In this document: one piece after another, positions 12,057 to 25,003 of the stretch | Layout of the letters: every line of letters starts with the position of its first letter | Numbering within the stretch: position 1 is the stretch's first letter | Source of the DNA: Glandiceps talaboti | Taxonomy: Eukaryota > Hemichordata > Enteropneusta > Spengelidae | DNA: 64,000 nt | Assembly: GCF_964340395.1 (NCBI RefSeq) | Contig: NC_135570.1 | Span: forward strand, 17,548,822 to 17,612,821 | Direction: 5' to 3' | Notes under the pieces: model-generated | The model's input: the letters and a program-made list of their open reading frames with translations, nothing else | What the model was told of the DNA's origin: nothing | The model's database searches: none | Translations under genes and position numbers: made by a program

Positions 12057-15000
12057 ATGTCACGAAACTCTCGAAGACCTTTACATATGAACGATGTCAT
12101 TTCTTCCATCATTGACGGAACTCCCCCCGAAGACATGTCAACAAGTAGTAGTGGTAGTTCTAGCAGTAGCAATACTTTCGGTACTGGTAGTCGTGGCGCT
12201 AGTAATAGTATTAGTAATTCAAGTACACGTTCAAATAACGTCGATACGATGTTTCAGACTCCTCTTCGTCCCAACCAGAGTGGTACTTCCTTTTACGGAA
12301 CCCGGAATGCAGAAAGTAACAGGCCTGCTGAAAGAGGCTGTCGGCCCGCTCTATTTTCCATGACGCCATACAGCGCCCAAAACTCCGACGAAAGGCGAAC
12401 ATCAATAACCGAGGGTGAGTGGAATTTATAAATATAATCAGACATAACTGACTGTGTCAGTGAATTTCAAGCATATAAAACGTATAAGTACAGTAGCATA
12501 TGCTGCAGCTAAGTTCTCACTTTGTAAAGTTCAAAATTATTGCGATTTTTTCATTAATTTCGTGTGACTTGGCCAGTTTGTTTTTCCCACGCAAAGTTAC
12601 AAGCCGGTAAACATTTGTTATAACACATATTGTTATAGTGTGTTTTGATAAAACGATCATGAGACGATTTGTCTGTAGTGTAGAAGGAAATTGTCGCGAC
12701 CTCTACTGACATAGACAATAAGGCATCTAATCCTTTTGTTTAGTGTAAACTGTTTTTTTTTGTCCTTTAATCTGCGTTAATTCTTGATTAACACTGTTAT
12801 GGATAACATCTATTGTAATCTGGAAACAGATCTCATGTGAGACTTCAGTCTGGCTGCCAGGAGAAATAATACACATTTAAAGAAACAAAAGATAAATGTG
12901 TGAAATCACGTTTTCAAACACTTAGGCTCAGTTTTGATAAGTATTACTGTATACATTTAGGTATTATACCTTCATGCTGTATAGAAAGTCGTGCATTTAA
13001 AAAGTGTAATTTTTTTCAATTATGATTTTATCGGCAAACATAGAGTTGCCCCAGTGTAGCATTGCAATGTCAAAGTCTAACCTCAACCCTCTAATAAGTA
13101 ACATTATACTGTCACATTTTATCTTAGAAACAGATCGAAGGGAGATGCAAGAAAGTATTAATGCTCTCTTTGATAGTGTGACAAAAATGCAATCTGGACA
13201 AGACACAATGAAAGAGGCAGTAATGCAGCTGGTGAAACAAAACCAAGAGAAAGAAAATCAAAGGCAAGATTATGAGAGGCGGAGACCGAAGAAGGGAAAC
13301 GTTCCACTGGAGTTAAGTGTAAGTGTGTTGGATTTGCTTTAACCTTGCCTTTTTAGCAGAACTTAACTGATAAGGTTCAGTAGTGCTATAGGAATGGTGT
13401 GACTGTGTCTGTTTATGTGGACGATTTAAACTCAAACACTGCCAGTCTGACTGTCTTTGTATTTGATGGGGACATTAGTTTTGGTGTCTAATTTAAAACC
13501 ACTAGGATAACTAACATTTTAAGGAGTTAAAAGACATAACTCCTCGGCCCTGGGCCATATTTTGCATATGACTGGCTGTATCTTTTGGGATGGAGATCTT
13601 GTGGTGACTGTCTGGCAAGTAATCATCAAAATATACACAATCTAAACAGTCGTTTGCAGGAGAATGTGTCTCATTTTGAAAGATTTTACACTCTATGAAG
13701 CAAACATTGATTTTCAACTAATTTTTGTAGCAAGTTACCATCCTTCAACATTCACAGACACTTTGTACAATGTACGAGCTGAAAACAAGACCCAGAAGCT
13801 AGTGATCCATACAGCAGTTTGAATTTCCCGAAAGAGTCCCTATAAAGAGGATTATGGCTAATCTGTGACTCTTTCCCTATATAAAGAGGATTATGGCTAA
13901 TCTGTGAATTGGTGGGAAATTCAAACTGCTGTATGGATCACTAGCTTCTGGGTCTTGTTTTCAGCATTTTTCTGTACTCTGAGGAAAAACTCAGGTCATG
14001 AAGCATGCTTATTGTACAAAGTGTCTTTGAATGTTGTAGCATGGTAACTTGGTACACAAATTACATGTAGTTGAAAGTCAATCTAGAATACAAAATAAGA
14101 ACGGAGAAAGCATGGTTGTGAATTGACACTTATGATTTAGGGTTGATAAGCAGGCACTGCACTGAGCACTAGTATTAGTAATGTTCTGGTCATTGTTATT
14201 GTACATTCTGCAGTTGTCTAAAATTGCCTGCAAGGAACAGATACCGGGTAAATAGCACTACTGGTACTTGATATCCACCATTTCCTAAATATGAATGGCT
14301 CAGGCATTTGTATGCTAAAAAATTACACATTATGACAGTATAGTTTTCATGTATTTGTTTTTCTCTATAGGATGCAATGAAAAAACTGATATGTGAAGAA
14401 AGCTTAGCCTACAACCCAGCAGAGAGGTATGTATTAATTAAATAACATATCAATATGAAAATCATTGGAGACTAAATATGTACTGCACAAAAGTGAGCAA
14501 TAACATTTAGTTATGATGACAAAATTAGGCCCCCCCCCCCCCCCCCCCCCCCAAAAAAAAAGAATTGTTTCTGGTCAGCGCGCGCATCACTTAAATACCC
14601 GCGCGTCAGTCCTTTTTTTTTTGGGGGGGGGGGATACACTTCAATGTGTATCGCCTCAATTAATAACGATGGTAGTCGAAACAAAATTTAAAACAGTTTA
14701 CACCTTTAAACAATTCCCCAGTAATACCGTAGTACAAGTACAGTAAGATCGAAGGGTCGGAAGACAGTATGTCGTTAGTTTCCGTGGCCGGTTAAATCAA
14801 CCCAGATCCAAGCCTTCCCGTCGCATGTCCCGTACGCGTAAATAGTATGCATACAACGCCCTGACCATTTTTGTTATTGCGTCGATGAATACGGATGAAA
14901 ACTTAAAATTCATATTTATTCTTAAAGAATTACTACTCTGGTACGGTTCCGTGTATTAGAATTACTGTCCTAAATGATTAAGTTTGGATGTGAATCGCGG

Positions 15001-18000
15001 TTGCCGTAGAACGATACGACAGCCATGTTTTGTCATGCAAAAGAGCACTGAACGTATCCGTAATTTGTAGCCCAAATTCGTCACAGAAATATATGTATAT
15101 ATTTCCGGCAAAATTTGATGAATTTTTTTTCCATTAATATAAATAAAAAGGATATCAAATTGTATAAAGATAAAGGAAAATGAATTGTCTTTAGATTATT
15201 TTTATGAATGACATGCAAGATTAGAAGGCGAAACCAACAACTCAAAACTAACTGATAGCTCAGTAGCCTATATGTGCATGCAATGCAATGTGTAGCATGT
15301 GGGTGTGCTTGCCAATGTCGTCAAAGCTGTGTATCTATCAATCTCCTTCCTGAAATTTTTACATTGTGAATTATATTAAAGGTTTGGAAATTGTTGATCT
15401 GAACAAATGTGTGTGTATTCTAGTTTGCTGAATGGATACAATAGAAATTAAATTGATTGTAGGCTTTTTTGATGTTGAATTTTTTTTTCACTCTTAACAT
15501 TTACGATCTGAAAAATATGCTAAACATGATATACCAATTAGGCCACCTTTAGTGGTCAAAATCGTGGAGAACCCTGCACTTGCTCTAAAGGACTAAATAA
15601 AAAGAACAGTATTAACTGCCATAAATAGGAGACTGAATGACAGGTTTATTGAGAAGTAAAAAAAAAAAAATTAAAAAAACCGCGTCGTCGCACCATTTTA
15701 GTCAGACTGCCCTGACCAGAAACAATTCTTTTCTTTTTTTTGGCCTTATATGTACTGCCTAGTAAATATTCATGAGTTGGTATTTTTGTAATTCAACTGC
15801 TGAAGGGCTATGTTTGTCATCTGAATGTCACAGTTTCAACCAAAACAGCAAAAGCTGAAATAAAAGAAACCTTTAAGCTGTGTGAATTATGGGAAATTGT
15901 ATTTGCCTATCTTCAGTTATGAATCAACATATCAGATATGCAGATGTAGTGCCAATGGGATAATTTAGAGTTGTCAGAGCTCTGTCAGAGACATATTACA
16001 TAAAAGGACACAACAACAATCAGTTTAGTGTTATTGATGCATGTTGTTGTATCTGTAAAGTGCACTAATACAGAATTCTTTTTTGTGCAGCATCACATCA
16101 ACAACCAATTTGGCAGCAAGGGAGTCATTAATGAAGCAGTTGAAGGATAAATATGGAGAGAAATATACTGATTTAGAATACAAAGGTAAGAAAATACCAT
16201 TAGAATTAATGTGACACTATTTAGATAAACAGCATTTAACTATACTACCACTAGTAAGGCCAGACTAAAAAATAGATCTGGTCAATGGGCAACCGAGCCC
16301 AATACTTTGGGTAGTTAGGTTGGTTTTCTTTTTACAATATTTGGACATGGATGTAAAAGAACAGGAAATAACGGGTTTCTGTAGAGTCATTTTGTGATTT
16401 TACATCACCTAACTGTGGTTTCAGAGAAACATCAAACTGATCTAGTGTTAAAATGGCCATGTGGTTGAGGATCGGTAAAATTTGTATCATGCCTTCTTAC
16501 TTACAAAATCAATGTGAACAAACATATGGAAAGTCCTTTGTAACTGAGGCTCAGTAAACTGTAGAAAATCTATAAAAAATGTGTAAAAAAGTATATTATT
16601 GTATGTACAATAACAAACATTTTGCAAGTGTATCAGTCTTGTGCAATTTATTGAGTTACAAACAAGGACTTGGCATATGTTGTTTCATGTTGATTTTTCA
16701 AGTAGGAAGCCATTATTGTTTTGTCAATTAAAAATCCAAAATAGTAAATAACCAAGCCATGACACTGAGGTGTACAGCACTTTTGTACTCATGAATATTC
16801 AATGTTCAATTACTAAATTTAGAGTTCAACTTCAGATGCACGACTGCATGTACTTGAAGATAATGGCATATTTTGTGAAGCTTGCCACACAAGTTGGTAG
16901 CATATATTGGTTAATATTGTATTTACATTATCAATTCTGGGCAAGAATGAGTGTGGACATTTGTGGACAGCGGACTGTCCAGGTTTACAGTATTCCTAAA
17001 TAATGTTGCCAGGTTGTAGAAATTATGAACTATAATAGCAACCTTTCAGTGTCGTTATTCTGCACCCAACAAATAGACGTTTACATCAAAACTACACAAA
17101 TATCTTGCGCACTTATTTTTGACCGAAGTGTAAACAATATGTTTTGATGTAAACGTCTATTTGTTGGGAGCAGAATACATACAATAAGTACCTGTAACCA
17201 CTGCTTGATGGACACAGTGCATAGTGTTACACCTTTTTCTAAATGATTGCATCCTTTTTTATCACTAGCTTCAGTAGTTGCAAGGTACAACTCTTGCAGA
17301 GTGAGACACAGAGAAGAAGACAACCAAGAGTATGGGAAAAAGCAAAAGAAGCGTAGGAGGGCTTACAGCCGACGATATAAGGTACGGAATTGCAAGTGAA
17401 ATCAAAACTTCATTCAGTATGTTTGCTTGCCATTTGATCTTGATTTGAGGTTAGACAGTTGACCTGATCAAGATCGAATCCATATTAAATTAATCCGCAT
17501 TGAATCCACTTTTCACCCATACATAACAAACATGAAAGAAGGATTATATTCCAATAAATTATAATTTACACACTACGTCCAGCTTTACTAACTGTTTGTA
17601 TTCTGATTTGAATTACTTTGATTGGGACCAAAACCACCACCCAGAGTAGGCTTTGATCCAGATCAGTTATTAAGAATTAAATATGAATTGACCACAATAA
17701 AATAATCGTAGTGGTTGTACACCGAGTGTAATTTGAATTTGAATTAATGGAAGAACAACTTTTACAAGCTATGCTTGATAAGACCCAGTCCCATATCTGT
17801 CACTCATATTTAAATTTAAAACATCTCTTTTGACCTTGTATTGTGCAACCATGAATATAGCATTTCTGTTGACACACTTGATACAAGGCCCCACATCAAG
17901 TTGATCTTGTGCCTTTATCATGGATTATCTTTACTAACTCCAATGATGCACAGCAGATACCCTGTTAAGACACAAGATCAACTTGATTTTTCACTAAAAT

Positions 18001-18932
18001 AGAATGGATAGTAGGTGATATAAAATCATAATTTACATGACTTTTCAGGACCCATACAGGTAGTTTGTGATACTGGCATCATGTGCTGGAGTTGTGTTCC
18101 CCTGTAAATATCTATGTAGATGTGAAGGCTCACAACAAAACATACAACTATAACATTCCCCTGTAAATATCTATGTAGATGTGAAGGCTCACAACAAAAC
18201 ATACAACTATAACATTCCCCTGTAAATATCTATGTAGATGTGAAGGCTCACAACAAAACATACAACTATAACATTCCCCTGTAAATATCTATGTAGATGT
18301 GAAGGCTCACAACAAAACATACAACTATAACATTCCCCTGTAAATATCTATGTAGATGTGAAGGCTCACAACAAAACATACAACTATAACATTCCCCTGT
18401 AAATATCTATGTAGATGTGAAGGCTCACAACAAAACATACAACTATAACATTCCCCTGTAAATATCTATGTAGATGTGAAGGCTCACAACAAAACATAAC
18501 TGTAACTATCAGATGATTGTCACCATTGTGTGTGTGTGTATGCATTTATGTGTCACATAGTCACAAGTTGCTTTTGTACAAGTGTCAAGCCATAAGGAAG
18601 AGTTTTACTCTAATATTTATGAAACAAATCTGCCTACATACAACATTTATTTCTGTTTAGTCTTTCTTTGGTGCACACTCATTATGTGTTTCTCAGTTTT
18701 AAGCTAATCTTTCTCTTTATTGCAGATGATGTTAAAGAGACAAAGTGTTTTAAATGGGGAAGAGGAAAGGATCTTTTGGAAGGGTGTAGTGGCAGACATG
18801 ATGTCCGATGAAGAGGAGGAGAAAGATGGTGCCATTCCCATATATTCACCAACTTGGCGGACGGACAAATTTAATGAATTGATTAAGACACTCGATACAA
18901 GACTCACATTAAAACCAAAATCCAAATACTGA
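12057..18932 (+). CDS. C14orf93 (RTFC)-like protein, six exons
   Basis: Exons: 12057-12414, 13128-13318, 14371-14426, 16091-16185, 17269-17381, 18726-18932. All five introns have GT...AG ends (donors GTGAGT, GTAAGT, GTATGT, GTAAGA, GTACGG) and the codon phases 1,0,2,1,0 join without a break, giving 1020 coding bases, 339 residues. Residues 28-61 are Ser-rich. About 122-175 form a Glu/Gln/Lys-rich, probably coiled-coil segment. About 200-271 hold a KYGEKYTD block and a basic KKQKKRRRAYSRRYK tract. Exon 6 holds an 'ERIFWKGVVADMMSDEEEE' block. The order of the last three matches the conserved C-terminal region of vertebrate C14orf93 as I remember it (YTDKEL..., K-rich RSRRYR, W..V..ELMSDEE). That protein has no enzymatic activity I can name; a nuclear role is suggested only by the basic tract. 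The start is the first ATG after the last in-frame stop; an upstream non-coding exon is possible. A divergent family member rather than a strict orthologue is equally likely. Confidence 0.85.
13350..13500 (+). repeat. Dispersed repeat 'R' terminus in intron 2
   Basis: Just after exon 2, 'tttttagcagaacttaactgataaggttcagtagtgctatagg' is the hairpin-forming end of family R (compare 44595), followed by diverged 'tttaaactcaaacactgcc'. Truncated. Confidence 0.6.
13706..14083. mobile_element. Palindromic foldback MITE in intron 2
   Basis: The two halves are reverse complements with mismatches. For example aagttaccat at 13732 pairs with atggtaactt at 14041, and cagcagtttgaatttccc pairs with gggaaattcaaactgctg. 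The centre holds a direct repeat of 'ataaagaggattatggctaatctgtga'-like text. A transcript could fold into a hairpin of over 100 bp. No coding content. Confidence 0.8.
14528..15745. mobile_element. TIR element with TTA target duplication, intron 3
   Basis: Left end GGCC(C)n(A)n then agaattgtttctggtcag; right end ctgaccagaaacaattctt then ttcttttttttGGCC: inverted. Both ends are flanked by TTA (14525-14527 and 15746-15748). Three-base TWA duplications are typical of PIF/Harbinger elements. The 1.2 kb has no transposase frame, so it is non-autonomous. The right 200 bases recur, inverted, at 46169-46345. Confidence 0.75.
17056..17177. mobile_element. Short palindromic MITE in intron 4
   Basis: Arms tattctgcacccaacaaata... 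and ...tatttgttgggagcagaata pair over about 37 bases, including gacgtttacatcaaaac with gttttgatgtaaacgtc. The loop is about 48 bases. No clear target duplication. Confidence 0.8.
18098..18500 (+). repeat. 59-bp minisatellite in intron 5, about 7 copies
   Basis: Nearly identical head-to-tail units, each containing attcccctgtaaatatctat and gtgaaggctcacaacaaaac. The copies differ by almost nothing, implying recent expansion. It is 225 bases upstream of the last exon's acceptor. Confidence 0.95.
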
Positions 18933-19384
18933 AAAGAAGTTGCAAGGGACCATGTCCAAGGACGTTGGAAGGAACACATCCCCCCCGCCTAGTAGTAGTA
19001 GAGGATTAAACAGACATTGTTATAATACTACTAGTAGTAGAATTGAAGGATTGAAGAGACATTGTGTAGAGCCAAATTTATAACTTTATTTTTTATTCCT
19101 AAGCTTAATAACCTTGCTTAAAATGTTCACAAATATGGGTCAGTGATGAAGTTATGATTGTGGGTAAGATATTGTACAGTGTGGTTAGGTGGATTTTCTT
19201 TCATCGTATGTCTTCCATCTGTCAACTTGTTGTATTTCAATCTTCTTCAAAACATAGTGTACAGGAAACATTTACAAGACAAAAAACAACAACAAAATCG
19301 TGCTGGGATAACACAGAAAAGTTAAAAACTTATTTCCACTGTGGTCCCACATAAAAAACAATCAGTAAAACACAAAGTCATCCA

Positions 19385-19930
19385 TTACAATACGGTCCAT
19401 TAAATCATAAAAATATCCCTTTAACCATTTTTAAAAAAGAGCATTTGAAGTTATGCTCTGAATAGTATTTGGCACTCTGTTCCATTCAACACTTGCACTG
19501 TAAGCAAAACTATTCTGATAAAACCTAGCCCTGCCTGGTATAAAAATAGAATAGGGACCGGATCTAGTTCTATGAACATGATTATTATAAACAAATGGAT
19601 CAGATAAATACTTCGGGGCCAGTACTGTTCTAACTCTATGTACATGGTTGAGTTTAATATATGAAAGCCTGTGGCTGATGGGTAGCCATCCCAATTTTTT
19701 GTAATGGACCGGTTCAATGAGTCCATGGTGGCATATGCAGGACAAACCTTATAACCTTATTTTGAGAATTTTGAAGTTTTTGTTTGCTTTTCATATTTAA
19801 TGCACTATACCAATATGAACTGACATAATCACAATGACATTGAACTAGACAATTGGCGAGTAGTTGTCCGATAATTTTTAACTAAGAATTTCTTATTGCG
19901 ATATAAAAACTTCAGACGAGATTGAGATTT
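19385..19930 (-). pseudogene. 3' fragment of a CR1/jockey-group LINE reverse transcriptase
   Basis: On the - strand, pieces in shifting frames read FLYRNKKFL, then KSKQKLQNSQNKVIRFVLHM, then YKKLGWLPISHRLSYIKLNH, then LAPKYLSDPF, then SAYSASVEWNRVPN-like text. This is the usual C-terminal region of many non-LTR elements (thumb and post-RT, ending with a 'WN.LP..I' motif). There are stops and frameshifts and the 5' part is missing. It lies tail-to-tail with the C14orf93-like gene and overlaps the region where that gene's 3' untranslated sequence would be. Confidence 0.75.
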
Positions 19931-20399
19931 TTTAACAACCTTGGCTGCCATCTCCGAGCATTGTTTGAGTTTTCGATTAGGGCCAAATTATGCATCTTTT
20001 CTGTAAAAAAAATCTTTAATTCTTTAAAAAGTACTTGTAATTTTTATCTATTTATTTTTTATTATGAAAATAAAAACCATGTGAATTTTATTCTTTTGTG
20101 TGTTAAGTCTGTAAAGGCATGAATTGTTGGATGATTGTGAGAGAACACTCAGCAACAGTATATTGGTAATGGTTGTTCTGTGGAAAGGTTGTTTGTTATC
20201 TATCTAAATTGTTCTTGGGAAAGCAAAATGTGTATGACACACAAGCCTTTTGGTGAACCCTGATCAGTTTAATAGTTGCACTTGATGAACAAACTATTGT
20301 AAAAATCCAGAGCTGTATAACCAAGTATTGGAAAAAGCTGATATATCAAAATTCCCTGTAAACCCTGAAAAGCCCAACTGCTACTGGAAGCATGTAGAA

Positions 20400-21960
20400 T
20401 TCACTACCATATGTAGTCTCCAGCATTATGAATTCTACTTAATTCCAACATATTTGAGAGGTATCCACTACTAGAACCAAATTCATATCCTGTGTAGATA
20501 CACAGTATCCAGTAGTGTATTCCACATTGGATTCTGCTGGAATACATTGGAATCCTGTTGGCTGGATTCTGTCACTGTATTCTGATGTTCCATCTCCAGT
20601 GTTATACAGTGTCTTTATTCTACATGGATTCTGGTAGTCTCCATTATGTATTGTGTAGAATTCTACTGGATACTACCAGTATCCATAACAGTATAAACCA
20701 CAATACACTGTGTATTCTGGGCCATTTCACACATATACTAGGATAGTTCCGCCGATCAAAGCTGAAGCAGTGTATGTACAATGTACGTATGGAATCGGGA
20801 GAGCACAGCGCACATTCGTGTCAGGTTAAATTTATCCACGTGTTGATGTAATCCATATTTATCAATCAGATATATTGTAAAATTCTTCAAGTTGTACAGA
20901 AATAACGTCTCTAACTTCAAAACAAACCCTGAGAAATTGGACCGGACGTGGCTAAGTATCTAGTTGCAGGCTTTCTTTCGTAACCATGTGCTGGGGTCAC
21001 GACCTTGATTGCCGACGTCAATATTGTCCAATCATATTTAATATAATGAACACATCGCGATATTTGATTTGTTGGTTTCCTAAACTGTATACTTCGAATA
21101 CCATGATTCGTTACAAAATTCTTCTAATGAATATTAAATAGGCTTGTTGCATTAAATCAAGTGATATCGCAACAAGGGAAACCATACAAGTTTTCTTCCA
21201 GAAGAGTTGCTAAAGTCATGTAAATGACAACACTAAACTCACGAAATTTCCTCAATTCTTTACAATTTTATTGCTGATAATATGGCAATCTAATAGCTAG
21301 TTTATTTATTCAAGATAAATATGTTTACTTTGTTACTAAATGCGCCGTTCAAAAGGCGACATCAGTGAGTATAGTGGGCTAAAATATGCTGTCGATGCCA
21401 TGCGTGTCGAAGATATTGTAATGCTTCTCGTCGGCAAATAATAAAAAAATCAGATAAATAAATTGAAACACGCGACCGACATTACAAGTGTTTATGTATA
21501 TCTACACTGTAGTCTAGCCGTTTTGATTTATTTTGCCATAATATGGGGAGATAATATTTTAGCATTTATACCCACAGACACCGCCAATTAGTGAGAAAGT
21601 GTGAGTAAATATCGGTAAATGTTGGTTAATAAGACATGTAGAGTGTAGTTTTTGTTTACTGATGTCTGTTACAACCACTAGGATTGTATTTTTTCACAAT
21701 GCTGTTGAGTTTTATTCACCTAGTGACTACGCTCGTCATAGTCTTAGTGCTAACGTGTACCCCTTATGACATCATAAAATCCCGTGGTCTAGGTGGGACC
21801 GGAAATACCCGAAAACTCTTGAAGTAAATCCGAAGGGAAGTGACTGAAAAAGGGTCATTTTAAGGTGTTTGCAGACGCTTTTGAAAAGTTTTAAAACCAG
21901 AATGCGTTTCACAAACATGTCGTCTAGCAAATTAGCGATAGTGAATGTGAGCATTTTGAA
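20400..21960 (-). repeat. Arm B of the large inverted duplication
   Basis: Reverse-complement copy of 4320-5660, strongest from 21290 to 21960. The C14orf93-like gene lies between the two arms. Confidence 0.75.
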
Positions 21961-21966
21961 TCACCT

Positions 21967-22060
21967 TTAATTTGGCATTCGGTCTGTGTTAGCTGAAGAT
22001 AAATATTCGACGTACACATTTAAATAATGCAAGTTTTGTGAAACTTTCGCTTAAAATACA
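21967..22060 (+). repeat. Direct-repeat block Z (also 22480-22553)
   Basis: The text gaagataaatattcgacgta through acatttaaataatgcaag and gaaactttcgcttaaaata occurs on both sides of exon-like copy B, at 21995-22060 and 22490-22553. Copy B is thus bracketed by direct repeats of about 75-90 bases that are not found beside copy A. Confidence 0.75.
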
Positions 22061-22061
22061 G

Positions 22062-22214
22062 ATGGCTGTGTGCGAAACCCTGCTCCTCCGACTGATGTGG
22101 ATTACTCTGATATCCTGCCTCACCAGCGTATAGTGGATACATGAAGATGCCTTTGATGGAAGTGTTCCGACGGAAAGAAGAACCGAAGATTGGCCGGAGG
22201 TTGACAAGAATACG
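22062..22214 (+). pseudogene. Exon-like block, copy B
   Basis: Same orientation as copy A at 3901. It keeps the frame NPAPPTDVDYSDILPHQR and the donor ACG|GTAAGG, and about 240 bases of downstream intron-like sequence (22215-22460) also match 4064-4310. It carries small deletions compared with A (for example in 'ccgaaga[ctgtcgac]tggcc'). Product unrecognised. Confidence 0.4.
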
Positions 22215-22559
22215 GTAAGGTTAAAATTTATCGTTTAATATCGTTTAAAATACGTCGACGTCACAGCAAGTGGTATTAGTGGTAAAATATAAACAATTTG
22301 AGTTCGTTAATCAAACTAGAGTTAGTCAAACTACAGAGCAAACAATTATTGAATGCTGTTAAGGTAACGCTGTAGAAAGAAGTGTATTTTTTTGGTTTGT
22401 AAATGATCTTTACAAGGCAGTAGTTTTTTGAAAGATTGTAACGTGAAAATTTGAAAAGAGTAATTGCTGTGAGTTTAATTTGGGATTCGGAAGATAAATA
22501 TTCGACGTACACATTTAAATAATGCAAGTTTTGTGAAACTTTCGCTTAAAATAAAACAT

Positions 22560-25000
22560 TGTTTCGATTTCGTTAAATGTGCATTGCTACACAAATCATA
22601 CTTTTTGCATTATTTAACAAAGTCAGCGGCAAAACTAAAAAAAATCGAGACTGTACATCCACTTTTGAGATACAATACTTTTCCTTGTTCAATCTAGTCT
22701 AGTTCCAATTCCAGAAGAAGCCACTGGCTGCATGGAAAATGTTTTTGTTGGCATTTTTGGGTAAAAGCTGAAAGGCAACTTTTCTAGCATAATTTAATAG
22801 TGCTGAATCCAAAAAAAAACATGCCTTCAAAGTGAAATTTTGAGATCTTACCCCTCAAATTTGCATATATATGCATATATATGAATAGATTTTGCTAGTG
22901 CTGTACAATTATTACCCCTGGCGCGGATCTATAGCAGCACAACGGCCCTTTATACTTCCTCAACTCCCTGGGGAGCATACAATCCATGAATCTTTTGATA
23001 TGTTGTATGTAGATTTTCCTATCTGTTCTGTAGACTTACAATAGTGAAGTAATTAGATAATTGTATAAGGGTATTTCAGGGGTGCTCATCAGTCAATTTG
23101 CCTCTATCTGTTAAACAAATTCATTGTTGACTGAATTAAACACAAGTAAAGCTACTCATAGTGTAGATCAGATTTCAGAAAATGGTCATGATAATTACAC
23201 CAAATTTGGTATGAAAGTAGAGTTTGGCCTATGACTAAGTATTAAACCATTTGCATAAATCTAAAATGGCCACCTATTCAAGATGGCCACCATGATCATT
23301 AGTAGATTAATAAAATACTTTCTAAACTAAAGTTAGGATGGACATTGGGTAAGAATAGTGATATCAGTCATCTTATCATAATTTGATATGGATCACTTGC
23401 ATGAATTAAAAATGGCAACGTTTTGCAAGATGATCGCGTTGCCAAATTGGTTTGATAGTAGAGTAAAGAAGTGTTTCATTTAATAATATAAGCAAACAAT
23501 TTGGCATGGGTGTAGAAGTAGTTATTTCTCACAAATATTAGATAAATAACAGTTTGAATGAATTAAAAATGCCTGAGATTTTCAAAGTAGTTTAAACATA
23601 TATTTGGTGGAGTTATAGTGTATTGTGTTGGTTTTAATAATAAAAAAATAATAGAAGTAAATGAACTCTCATATTTTAAGTGAACTAGTACAATATGCAA
23701 ACTGTTCTGCATGAATTCAACTGACTCTATCTGTGTGTTTGTTTTTAGTTTACCATGTTGACTTATTTTATGCATCTTAAAACATTCAATACACAACATC
23801 ATCATGCTGTGTTCACCCAAACATTAGCCAAATTCGCAAAGGCGAACTCATATTCAGTTTGACAAAAATGTTTTATGCGTTTTTCGCCATAGTGGCGAAC
23901 AGAAATTCTCACTCGATCTTGACGGTAAAATAATCGTTCCCAACATATACTTCGCGGTAATTCTCGCAGTCGTCATCCATCATGAGTTTTTTTTTAGCAG
24001 GGTGCGGTGCCCTGGTATCGACGGCCAGCGCACTAGTTGCTTTAATGTTTTGTGCCCAGCTTCAAATGTTGTGACACGCACCATCATGCCATGTGCGGTA
24101 ACGTGTTTCTATGGAAAGCCGCAGCTGTCTTAAGTCTAAAAAATACAATATATTGACCATTTCAGTCAATATATTATGCGAATATATCGTTATATTAACA
24201 TTGATAGCCTGGTTGCCTTTTTATCGCTATTCATTTTCATTTAGTCATTTCTTGTTTTTGAATCAACCTTTGCTTTTGCTACCTGCCTTATTAACCATTA
24301 ATGCATAGCTACCTCCGAGCGCCCTCAAGTGGCGACCCTCGGTCATGTCTCAACCTAGTCTGTTAACTTGTCATCTATGACTGGCTTTCAAAGTGCAACT
24401 TTATTAAATGACACCTTGAAGGGGAAAGGTTTGAAATATGAAAAAATATAATGAAAAAGGGGTAAAAAATACCAACAACAAATATCTGCAAACATATACA
24501 CTGACCAGTTCCAAATCCCTGTGCATTAAAGCTCTTTCAGTGGAACACTGCAGGAAAATACATCATATTGTTACCAAGAAGCCTTAAATTGTCTTGCATG
24601 ATTTCTTGAACATTTTTCTGATTATCAAACACTTCTAAGGGGGCTCTTTCAACAGAGTAATAAGGCTAAATACTCAATGAAAACACAGGGTACGTGATTC
24701 ATATATTTGCACCATTTTCTTTCTCTCAAACACAAATGGAAAACAGTGTGGTCATATCAGTTCACCCAATCAAACGTTTTGCCAATTGTATTACTCAAGA
24801 TCACAGAGAAAATTGAAAATTGTTTTGTTGATCATATTTGTTATGGTTGTCTAATCATAATAACTGTCTGTTGTTGAAAATTACATGTACAATCAAATAT
24901 GTTTCATTCATGGAATTATGTTGCATTCAACAATTCACATTGCTAGCAACATATCATAAGTAAAATTATATTCAGTAATGACATTGTAATACTAGCCAGA
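22560..25000. other. AT-rich intergenic DNA
   Basis: No supported gene. Contains diverged repeats of 'aaatggccacc' type at 23260-23300 and an alternating gcatatatat tract at 22863-22883. Confidence 0.4.
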
Positions 25001-25003
25001 TTA

